Assembly: GCA_964408025.1 (NCBI GenBank)
Contig: CAYOXX010000123.1
Span: 1-6,313 of the forward strand
Length of the DNA: 6,313 bases
Reading direction: 5' to 3'
Source: CAYOXX01 sp964408025
Lineage (GTDB): Bacteria; Acidobacteriota; DATKUA01
Shown: piece by piece, positions 1-5,355 of the stretch
How the letters are laid out: every line of letters begins with the position of its first letter
Numbering within the stretch: the stretch's first letter is position 1
Made by a program: the position numbers and the translations under genes
Notes under the pieces: generated by a model
What the model was told of the DNA's origin: nothing
The model's database searches: none
Seen by the model: only the letters and a program-made list of their open reading frames with translations

Positions 1-925
1 GGTCCTTGATGCCGCTGGCGCGGTCGACCAGGCCGACCTGCTCGCCCCCCTCGCCCCCCTCGCCCTCAGACTCCGCTTCACCATCCCCTTCCTCCTCCTC
101 GGCGCGCGCCCGCGCCCTGACGCCATGTGCCACCAGGGAGGCGAACTGGCGGTTGTCCTCGGTGAGCTCGGACTCGATCCGGCCGGCCCTCAGGAAGCTC
201 CCGGGCTGCTCGATCCTGACACCGACCTCCAGCGTCAGACGGTGCTCCTGCTGGTCGAACACCAGCCGGTGGCATTCGATCGCCGTCGGCTGCTCCTCGT
301 AGGTGCCGGTTCCCACCTCTTCGTCCGCCTGCGCGGGACCGGCGTGTTCCCCTTCGGGCGGCGGCTGCGCCGCCTCCTCGGGGTCGGGGAAGAAGGTGGC
401 CTGCACGTTGCCGCGCAGCGCCAGACGCTGCGAGTCGGTGCCGAAGACGAAGCTGTCGGCTCGGCCGCTTAGGTTGCGCACGGCGAAGCTGGCGGGAGTC
501 TGGGTGAAAATGCGCCTCTGGGCGGCGACGTAGTTGAGTGTGCGGCTGCGCAGGTCGAGGCCGTCGGAGCTGACCACGCGCACGTCGCCCTCTATCTCCA
601 TGAAGGCGACCTCGGAGCCCTCGAACCGCGTCTGGGCGAGCCGGCCGGTCACGGTTAACGTTCGCTCCTGCGTCTCGCGCACCATGGTGAAGTCGAGGAA
701 GTGCAGCTCGCCGTTCTTGTAGTTCTCCTGCACCGCTGCCGAGATGGCGATGTCGCCGATCTCCAGCGTCACGTCCTCCATACGGCTCAGCAGGTCGCGC
801 CGCAGCTCCGGCGCCGGCGGCGCCTCGGCGCGCCGCTCGGGGGGCCGGATGCTGAGGATCACGAACCAGACGAACGCCCCCAGGAACAGCGTCAGCAGGA
901 TCTTGACCGCGGTGGACGTCTTCAT
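1..925 (-). CDS. LptC/OstA-type lipopolysaccharide export protein, partial (3' end beyond base 1)
   Basis: The minus-strand frame is open from an ATG at 925 to the window edge, giving 308 residues with no stop. Residues 7-26 form one hydrophobic membrane anchor after a short basic N-terminus (MKTSTAVK), the LptC arrangement: inner-membrane anchor with a periplasmic beta-jellyroll. Residues 50-180 read as one LptC/OstA-like block of alternating beta strands (VTLEIGDIAI, LTVTGRLAQTRF, GDVRVVSSDGLDLRSRTLNY, LALRGNVQATF). After an acidic/proline-rich linker (181-212) a second OstA-like block follows (CHRLVFDQQEHRLTLEVGVR to about 272), then an acidic Glu/Gly tract (275-296). Typical LptC is about 190 residues, so this protein is much longer and may combine LptC- and LptA-like modules. 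In the family, these proteins pass LPS from LptBFG towards the outer membrane. It sits 38 bases downstream of the nucleotidyltransferase gene and is probably cotranscribed; AGAAGG precedes the ATG. Family call is from fold pattern and anchor, so moderately sure. Confidence 0.72.
   Translation of the reverse strand, partial: MKTSTAVKILLTLFLGAFVWFVILSIRPPERRAEAPPAPELRRDLLSRMEDVTLEIGDIAISAAVQENYKNGELHFLDFTMVRETQERTLTVTGRLAQTRFEGSEVAFMEIEGDVRVVSSDGLDLRSRTLNYVAAQRRIFTQTPASFAVRNLSGRADSFVFGTDSQRLALRGNVQATFFPDPEEAAQPPPEGEHAGPAQADEEVGTGTYEEQPTAIECHRLVFDQQEHRLTLEVGVRIEQPGSFLRAGRIESELTEDNRQFASLVAHGVRARARAEEEEGDGEAESEGEGGEGGEQVGLVDRASGIKD
41..67 (-). repeat. Three tandem 9-bp units inside the LptC-like gene
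   Basis: On the plus strand CTCGCCCCC occurs at 41-49 and 50-58, and once more at 59-67 with one mismatch (CTCGCCCTC). On the coding (minus) strand this is GAGGGGGGC repeated, encoding Glu-Gly-Gly units in the acidic tract at about residues 287-296. The unit is a multiple of three, so copy-number change would keep the frame. The coding strand also has several closely spaced G-runs. Confidence 0.75.
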
Positions 926-963
926 AACCTTCTATTTTACCACGGAAAGCGCAGGCTTCGGCA

Positions 964-1926
964 TCATGCGGGCAGCTCCGCCAGCGGTTGGCTCTCGCCG
1001 TCGGCTAAGACGGCCTCCCGCGCCGTCGTGTTGTCGGGGACTGCGGCGCCGGGGCAGAGGATGCAGCGCCGCAGGTCGCAGCCGTCGCCGATGCGGGCGG
1101 GCCCCAGGCAGAGGACCTCGCGCAGGGAGCAGCCCTCACCCACAACGGTCTCCGGCGTCAGCGCCGAGCACCGCACCGAGCTGCCGAGCCCGACGCGTGC
1201 GGAGGGGGGCACGAGGCTGCCGACCAGCTCGGCGGTGGTGGCCTCCAGCAGCCTGCGGGCGGAGCCCAGGTCGAGCCAGCGTCCGCCGAAGCGGTAGCCC
1301 AGCACCTTCTCGCCGGCGGCCAGCATCGGCCCGTAGACGTCGGCTATCGAGTCGTAAGCCTCCCTGGGCGGGGCGTAGTCGAACCAGCGCGGCTCGATCA
1401 CGTGCAGCCCGGCGAACATCAGCGATTCGCACTGCCCGGTCGCGGCGCCGGGCGGGAATCCCTCGATGCTGCGCACCGAGCCGTCGCCGCCGACCATGAC
1501 GGAGCCGTAGCGTCCCTCTTCGTCGCGCCGCAGCGCCAGCGTGGCGGCGGCGCCGGCCCGGCGGTGGGCGCGGAGCACCTCGGCGGGGTTGACGTCGACG
1601 AGCACGTCGGAGTTGAGCACCGCGAACGTCTCGCCGCCGAAGAAATCGCGCATGCGGCCGATGCCGCCACCGGTGCCCAGGATCGGGTCCTCGAGCGAGT
1701 AGGTGATGCGCACGCCGAGATGGGAGCCGTCGCCGAGCACCCCCCGGACCGTTTCGGGCAGGTGGTGCAGGTTTACGGCGATCTCCGTGATCCCGCCCGA
1801 GCGCAGGACGCCGACGCTGTGCTCGATCAGCGGCACGCCGAGGAACGGCACCGCCGGCTTCGCCAGGTAGCGGCTTATCGACCCCATCCTCGTCCCGAGG
1901 CCGGCCGCCAGTATCATACCTCTCAC
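964..1926 (-). CDS. Sugar-1-phosphate nucleotidyltransferase with C-terminal left-handed beta-helix
   Basis: This 320-residue protein is expected to join an NTP to a sugar-1-phosphate, making an NDP-sugar and pyrophosphate in the cytoplasm. The N-terminal catalytic domain shows the signature LAAGLGTRM (6-14), the catalytic-type Lys in AKPAVP (K23), LGTGGGI (83-89), and a metal-binding-type NSD (N105, D107). WLDLGS (217-222) is the second acidic site typical of NTP_transferase enzymes. Residues 240-310 contain short hexapeptide-like turns (VVGEGCSL, ARIGDGCDL), a LbH cap as in GlmU- and mannose-1-P guanylyltransferase-like proteins. The N-terminal half most resembles MurU (PLIEHSVGVLRSGGITEIAV, GDGSHLG), but MurU lacks the helix, so the sugar and nucleotide stay unassigned. 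The start is a GTG with GGAG 8 bases upstream; an ATG three codons later (1917) is an alternative. The gene leads into the LptC-like gene, which suggests an envelope-polysaccharide role (inference). Confidence 0.9.
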   Translation of the reverse strand: MRGMILAAGLGTRMGSISRYLAKPAVPFLGVPLIEHSVGVLRSGGITEIAVNLHHLPETVRGVLGDGSHLGVRITYSLEDPILGTGGGIGRMRDFFGGETFAVLNSDVLVDVNPAEVLRAHRRAGAAATLALRRDEEGRYGSVMVGGDGSVRSIEGFPPGAATGQCESLMFAGLHVIEPRWFDYAPPREAYDSIADVYGPMLAAGEKVLGYRFGGRWLDLGSARRLLEATTAELVGSLVPPSARVGLGSSVRCSALTPETVVGEGCSLREVLCLGPARIGDGCDLRRCILCPGAAVPDNTTAREAVLADGESQPLAELPA

Positions 1927-1958
1927 GCTCCCCGCTCCAGACTGGATTTCCGCGGAGG

Positions 1959-1988
1959 TTGCCTACGCGGTCCGCGATCCCGTAACAT
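1959..1988 (+). promoter_or_regulatory. Candidate sigma-70-type promoter for the membrane protein gene
   Basis: TTGCCT (1959-1964) and TAACAT (1983-1988) are separated by 18 bases, each matching four of six consensus positions. The -10 lies 24 bases before the ATG at 2013, leaving a short leader. It is the best match in the 86-base divergent region, but in GC-rich DNA such matches are only suggestive. Confidence 0.3.
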
Positions 1989-2013
1989 ACCGCGAAATCG
2001 GGGGGGCAGGCAA
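1984..2013 (-). promoter_or_regulatory. Candidate promoter for the nucleotidyltransferase-LptC pair
   Basis: On the minus strand TTGCCT (2013-2008) and TATGTT (1989-1984) are separated by 18 bases, again four of six matches each. The -10 overlaps the -10 of the opposite promoter (GTAACATAC, 1982-1990), so the two would be arranged back to back and could exclude each other. It would leave a leader of about 50 bases to the GTG at 1926. Prediction by eye only. Confidence 0.28.
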
Positions 2014-2999
2014 TGGACGCCTCGCTGCGCCGCAAGCTGATCATCGGTCTCGCACTCGGCTTCCTGCTCTACCTGGTATTCGCCTTCCTGGCCGACCTGC
2101 GGGAGGTGCTCGAGGTCGGCGGAAGCTTCCCCTGGATACTGCTGCCCGCGGTTATCGCCCTGGCTACCGGCAACTACCTGGTGCGGCTGGTGCGCTGGAA
2201 CTTCTACATGCGCTCCCTCGGCATCCGGCTGAGTGGGCGCGACAGCGCGGCGGTCTTCTTCGCCGGCCTCGCCATGTCGATAACGCCGGGCAAGTTCGGC
2301 GAGCTGCTCAAGGCCCAGTACGTCAAGAACATCGACGGCACGCCGCGCCGCCGCACCGGCACGATAGTGCTGGCCGAGCGGCTCACCGACCTGATCGGCG
2401 TCCTCCTCCTGGCCTCCTTCGGCGTCTTCCAGCTCCGCTACGGCGAGCTGATCTTCTTCGCCTGCCTCGCGCTCATACTATTCGCCCTGGCGATAATAGC
2501 CTCCAGGCGGCTGTCGCTCGGGATGCTGCGCCTCGCCTCGCGGCTGCCCCTGGTCGCCCGCGTCGCCCACAAGCTGGAGGAGGCATACGAGAGCATCGCC
2601 TCGCTCGTGCGCCCGGCGCCGCTGCTGGCCGCGACGGCGCTCTCGACGCTCGCCTGGGGCTGCGAGTGCGTCGGCTTCTTCCTGGTGGTCAACGCCCTTC
2701 CCGGCGTCGAGGTCGCTTTCCACCACGCCCTCTTCATCTACGCCTTCGCCACCGTCGTCGGGGCGGTGACGATGCTGCCCGGCGGCCTGGTGGCCACCGA
2801 GGGCACCATGACCGGCCTCCTGCTGCTGCTCAGGGTTGCGGCGGCCAAGGCGGTCGCGGCAACGCTGATCACCCGGCTGGCCACACTCTGGTACGCTGTC
2901 CTGATCGGCCTCTGCACCACCGTCCTGCGCCGCCGCCTGCTCGAGGGCGAGGGCCGGGGAGCGGAAACCGCCGAGGAGTCCGCCGCTTCACAGCGCTGA
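2013..2999 (+). CDS. Lysylphosphatidylglycerol synthase TM-domain / flippase-like membrane protein
   Basis: This 328-residue polytopic inner-membrane protein belongs to the LPG_synthase_TM family (the AglD/YbhN/MprF-flippase-like group). Hydrophobic segments are visible at roughly 8-27, 40-60, 78-90, 118-137, 145-163, 203-228, 235-258, 265-282 and 284-304. The family motifs are present: SITPGKFGELLKAQYV (89-104) in the first half, and MLPGGLVATEG (254-264) followed by ITRLATLWYAVLIGL (286-300) in the second. The cytoplasmic-looking tail (305-328) is charged. No aminoacyl-transferase domain is attached, so the MprF lysine-transfer reaction is not expected. Stand-alone members are linked to lipid or polyprenyl-glycan handling, but few have a proven substrate. 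The start ATG follows a run of seven G (2000-2006) and CAGG. It is divergent from the nucleotidyltransferase gene, consistent with a shared envelope role (inference). Family call is strong; exact role unknown. Confidence 0.88.
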   Translation: MDASLRRKLIIGLALGFLLYLVFAFLADLREVLEVGGSFPWILLPAVIALATGNYLVRLVRWNFYMRSLGIRLSGRDSAAVFFAGLAMSITPGKFGELLKAQYVKNIDGTPRRRTGTIVLAERLTDLIGVLLLASFGVFQLRYGELIFFACLALILFALAIIASRRLSLGMLRLASRLPLVARVAHKLEEAYESIASLVRPAPLLAATALSTLAWGCECVGFFLVVNALPGVEVAFHHALFIYAFATVVGAVTMLPGGLVATEGTMTGLLLLLRVAAAKAVAATLITRLATLWYAVLIGLCTTVLRRRLLEGEGRGAETAEESAASQR

Positions 3000-3001
3000 C
3001 G

Positions 3002-3040
3002 CCCGTCATACCGATACGGGAAGCAGGTCCAGCTCCCTGC
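3002..3040. terminator. Weak hairpins between convergent genes
   Basis: The 81 bases between the membrane protein stop (2999) and the nadB stop (3081) contain two short stems: CCCGT (3002-3006) with ACGGG (3016-3020), and GCAGG (3023-3027) with CCTGC (3036-3040). Neither is followed by a clean T-run on either strand; only the pyrimidine-rich TCCTTCTCTTC follows on the plus strand. Position suits transcription end, but the structure is weak. Confidence 0.2.
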
Positions 3041-3080
3041 CCCCTCCTTCTCTTCAACGCCTGGATGAAGCGGCGTACAC

Positions 3081-4649
3081 TCACCACTGGCTGGCGTCGA
3101 GGACTTGGTGCCTGCGCCAGCCGGAGTCGTCGGTGTCGGGGTAGTCGGTGCGGAAGTGTCCGCCGCGGCTCTCCCGCCGACGCAGGGCGAACGAGGCGAT
3201 CGCCTCGCCGGCGACCGCCATGTTCCCCAGCTCGAGCCAGGCGCGGTCGGGGGCGCGCGCTTCGGTCTCAGCGCGCAGCTTTCGCAGGAGGCGTAGGGCC
3301 TCGAGCAGCGAGGCCTCGCAGCGCTCGATCCCGACCGAGCGCCACATTGTCTCCGTCAGCTCGCGACGCCTTCGCTCGATCCAGGCGGCCGAGCGGAGCG
3401 GCGGTTCCATATCCGGCGCCGTCGGCACGGCTGCCGGCGGCGTCGGCGCATCGTCGACCATCGCCTCGCCGCAGCGCGCCCCGAATACAAGTCCCTCCAG
3501 GAGCGAGTTCGACGCCAGCCTGTTGGCCCCGTGCACGCCGTTGCAGGCCACCTCACCGGCGGCGTAGAGGCCGGGCAGCGAGGTCCGACCCCAGAGATCG
3601 GTTTTTACCCCTCCCATGAAGTAGTGGGCGGCGGGCAGCACCGGTATCGGGTCGGCGGCCAGGTCGAGCCCGTGTTCCTTCAGCGTGGCGCTGATCATCG
3701 GGAAGCGCTCGTGGGCGTAATCCCGATCGCGCGAGCGGAGGTCCAGCGTTATCGTTTCGCCGCCCTGCCTGCGAACCTCCGCCATGATCGAGCGGGCCAC
3801 CACGTCGCGAGGCGCCAGCTCGCCGTCGTCGTGGTAGCGCCGCATGAAGCGCTCGCCGGCGGCGTTGCGCAGCGCGCCGCCCTCGCCGCGGATCGCTTCG
3901 GTGAGCAGGAAACGGGCCGCGCCCGGGAGGTTGAGGGTAGTGGGGTGGAACTGCACGAACTCCATGTCCTGCAGCCGCGCGCCGGCCCTGGCTGCGATCG
4001 CCACCCCGTCGCCGGTGGCGAACGGGGGATTGGAGGTGAAGCGGTAGAGCCGGCCGCAGCCCCCGGTGGCCAGCATCACCGACCGGCCCAGCAGCGCGCG
4101 CGCTGCGCCGCTCTCGCTATCCAGGACCCAGGCCCCCGCGCACCTGCCATCGCGCACTATCAGGTCGACGGTGAACATGTGGCCGAGGAACACGATGCGG
4201 CGCAGCGACTCGGCCTTGGCGCTCAGCACGCCGACGATCTCCCTGCCGGTCGAGTCGCCGCGGGCGTGCAGCACGCGGCTGGTGCTGTGGGCCGCCTCGC
4301 GGGTGAACGCTAAGCGGCCGCCTTCGCGGTCGAACGCGGCACCCCAGTCGATCAGCTCCAGAATGTAAGCGGGGCCCTCGCGCACCAGCGTGCGCACGGC
4401 CGCCTCGTCGCAGAGCCCGGCCCCGGCGGCCAGAGTGTCCTTGGAGTGCAGCCCTATGCGGTCCTCGTCGCCGAGCGCCACCGCCACTCCGCCCTGCGCG
4501 TGCTCGCTGCTGGAGTCGCGAAGCGAGTCCTTGCTGAGCACGGCGACAGAGCCCGACCTCGCAGCCTCGATCGCCGCCCTGAGCCCGGCGACGCCGCTGC
4601 CGATGACGATGTAATCCCACCGCGAAGGCGTGACCTTGCTATCGACCAC
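3081..4649 (-). CDS. nadB: L-aspartate oxidase NadB
   Basis: NadB is an FAD enzyme that oxidises L-aspartate to iminoaspartate, which NadA condenses with dihydroxyacetone phosphate to quinolinate for NAD synthesis. Numbered from the GTG at 4649 (522 residues, near the usual 530-540), the order is: FAD dinucleotide motif IGSGVAGLRAA (16-26), SSSEHAQGGVAVAL (46-59), TREAAHSTSRVLHARGDSTG (116-135), ATGGCGRLYRFTSNPPFATG (194-213), EFVQFHPTTL (230-239), RGEGGALRN (254-262), RDVVARSI (281-288), AAHYFMGGV (340-348), AAGEVACNGVHGANRLASNS (363-382), and the C-terminal helical domain ending in SRGGHFRTDYP (494-504). Residues aligning with E. coli E121, H244, R290, H351 and R386 are kept (E118, H235, R281, H342, R377). 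The frame extends to a TTG at 4688, but the GTG has GGAGG exactly six bases upstream (4660-4656), so I prefer it. nadA and nadC are not in the window. Succinate dehydrogenase/fumarate reductase flavoproteins are relatives, but the HGANRLASNS and SRGGHFRTDYP motifs favour NadB. Confidence 0.95.
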   Translation of the reverse strand: MVDSKVTPSRWDYIVIGSGVAGLRAAIEAARSGSVAVLSKDSLRDSSSEHAQGGVAVALGDEDRIGLHSKDTLAAGAGLCDEAAVRTLVREGPAYILELIDWGAAFDREGGRLAFTREAAHSTSRVLHARGDSTGREIVGVLSAKAESLRRIVFLGHMFTVDLIVRDGRCAGAWVLDSESGAARALLGRSVMLATGGCGRLYRFTSNPPFATGDGVAIAARAGARLQDMEFVQFHPTTLNLPGAARFLLTEAIRGEGGALRNAAGERFMRRYHDDGELAPRDVVARSIMAEVRRQGGETITLDLRSRDRDYAHERFPMISATLKEHGLDLAADPIPVLPAAHYFMGGVKTDLWGRTSLPGLYAAGEVACNGVHGANRLASNSLLEGLVFGARCGEAMVDDAPTPPAAVPTAPDMEPPLRSAAWIERRRRELTETMWRSVGIERCEASLLEALRLLRKLRAETEARAPDRAWLELGNMAVAGEAIASFALRRRESRGGHFRTDYPDTDDSGWRRHQVLDASQW

Positions 4650-4655
4650 CTCGGA

Positions 4656-4660
4656 CCTCC
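4656..4660 (-). promoter_or_regulatory. Shine-Dalgarno site that decides the nadB start
   Basis: GGAGG on the minus strand (CCTCC at 4656-4660) lies six bases before the GTG at 4649. It supports this start over the upstream in-frame TTG at 4688, which would put the site inside the coding region. There is no in-frame ATG between the two. Confidence 0.7.
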
Positions 4661-4768
4661 GGAACGTCGATGGATGAAGATACCACAAATCAACCCCCCC
4701 CCTTCTACCTCAAGACTTAAATGGAGCCTTCGAGGCGGCGTGCCGTGGCCGCAGAGATAAGAATCCAT

Positions 4769-4799
4769 TTGCCAAGCTCGCGCTACCGTGCTATATAAA
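4769..4799 (+). promoter_or_regulatory. Sigma-70-type promoter for the 98-aa gene
   Basis: TTGCCA (4769-4774, five of six) is followed after 17 bases by TATATA (4792-4797); the overlapping TATAAA (4794-4799) matches five of six at 19 bases. This AT-rich block stands out in a GC-rich window. It predicts a start of transcription near 4804-4806 and a leader of about 40 bases before the ATG at 4847. It is the best promoter candidate here. Confidence 0.6.
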
Positions 4800-4817
4800 T
4801 AAGGGACGCACTTGGCA
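4770..4817. promoter_or_regulatory. 7-bp inverted repeat bracketing the promoter, possible operator
   Basis: TGCCAAG (4770-4776) overlaps the -35 element and its exact reverse complement CTTGGCA (4811-4817) lies just past the predicted transcription start. Centre-to-centre distance is 41 bases, close to four helical turns, which suits a looping or paired-site regulator. No known regulator is recognised, and chance is possible. Confidence 0.3.
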
Positions 4818-4846
4818 CATCGCACCGTTTCGGTTGCGCTGGAAAA

Positions 4847-5143
4847 ATGGATGCCGACGAAGAACTGAAGGGGCTACTCAAGGATCTGTCCCGCGAGATC
4901 AGCCGTTGCTTGGCCAGCCCTGAAAACCAAGCGAAACTGGAAAAGCTGCAGCAGAACAAGTACGAGCTGTACCTGATACTTGAGTCCGGTGAAAACTCCA
5001 CGCACAAGCTGACGCCGGGCCCAATCCTGCCGCTGCAGCTTCAGCCCCAGCCGCAGCGCCCGCCGACCAGTCGCGTCACCCGCTTCACGCTCAGCGACGA
5101 CGACAAGGACTTCCTGCGAACGCTGAAGATCAAGGTGGACTGA
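4847..5143 (+). CDS. Hypothetical 98-residue protein with helical N-terminus and Pro/Gln linker
   Basis: I do not recognise this protein. Residues 3-46 are charged and read as one or two amphipathic helices with coiled-coil-like leucine spacing (EELKGLLKDLSREISRCL, then KLEKLQQNKYELYLILE). Residues 56-74 are a Pro/Gln/Leu linker. The C-terminal piece, RFTLSDDDKDFLRTLKIKVD (79-98), has an acidic helix cap followed by a basic/hydrophobic stretch and looks like a short conserved docking or regulatory tail. There is no signal peptide or membrane segment, so it is probably cytoplasmic. Codons mostly end in G or C, supporting real coding, though it is visibly less GC-rich than its neighbours. The ATG is preceded only by a weak GGAAAA. 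It has its own promoter, is divergent from nadB and convergent with the metalloenzyme gene, so it is likely a single-gene transcript. Small adaptor or regulator is possible but unproven. Confidence 0.65.
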   Translation: MDADEELKGLLKDLSREISRCLASPENQAKLEKLQQNKYELYLILESGENSTHKLTPGPILPLQLQPQPQRPPTSRVTRFTLSDDDKDFLRTLKIKVD

Positions 5144-5249
5144 TCCCTCACGGATTCCCCTCCTCCCCAATTAGAGTTCAAGTTGTAGCTGTCCGCCTAC
5201 TGCAGAGGGTACCGAATTATCTTTCGAAGGTTGCCAGGACGACATAATT

Positions 5250-5343
5250 GTCATTGCGAGCGTAAGCGAAGCAATCGATATCGGCTGTGGAGATTGCTTT
5301 CCGCCACGGGCGGTTCCGCCGCTGCGGACTCCCTCGCAACGGC
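5250..5343. repeat. Interspersed palindromic repeat of the 'GTCATTGCGAG' type, right arm diverged
   Basis: The left half, GTCATTGCGAGCG (5250-5262) leading into GCGAAGCAATC (5266-5276), is the well-known core of an intergenic repeat seen in many unrelated bacterial genomes. The inner arms AAGCAATC (5269-5276) and GATTGCTT (5292-5299) pair perfectly over a 15-base loop. The outer arms GTCATTGCGAG (5250-5260) and CTCGCAACGGC (5333-5343) pair at 9 of 11 positions, the two mismatches being transitions. Between the right arms lies a GC-rich insert with CCGCC/GGCGG/CCGCC blocks (5301-5320) that can fold separately. No transposase is present, so it would be a non-autonomous element or a REP-like structure. 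It ends 12 bases from the metalloenzyme stop codon, between convergent genes, where it could also stop transcription. Confidence 0.75.
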
Positions 5344-5355
5344 AATCAAGGCGGG

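Noticed and set aside
1136..2044. Long minus-strand frame of 302 codons over the nucleotidyltransferase
   Set aside because: It is Arg/Ala/Gly/Pro-rich low-complexity translation in another frame of a gene with clear motifs, the usual shadow in GC-rich DNA.
2666..3619. Plus-strand frame of 317 codons spanning the membrane protein end and nadB
   Set aside because: It crosses two well-supported genes on opposite strands and has shadow-type composition.
3531..4313. Plus-strand frame of 260 codons opposite nadB
   Set aside because: It is antisense to strongly conserved NadB motifs, with His/Ala/Gly/Arg-rich composition.
4694..4702. Nine-C run upstream of nadB as a phase-variation switch
   Set aside because: It lies upstream of the preferred start, not in the coding frame or at an identified promoter, so a switching role has no support.
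4708..4735. CCTCAAG and CTTCGAGG as a hairpin between nadB and the small gene
   Set aside because: The stem needs a bulge and no T-run or regulatory context follows, so it was not strong enough to list.
5215..5249. AATTAT (5215-5220) and ATAATT (5244-5249) as transposon ends
   Set aside because: The six-base inverted repeat is short and AT-rich, with no transposase or target duplication, and it lies outside the recognised repeat.
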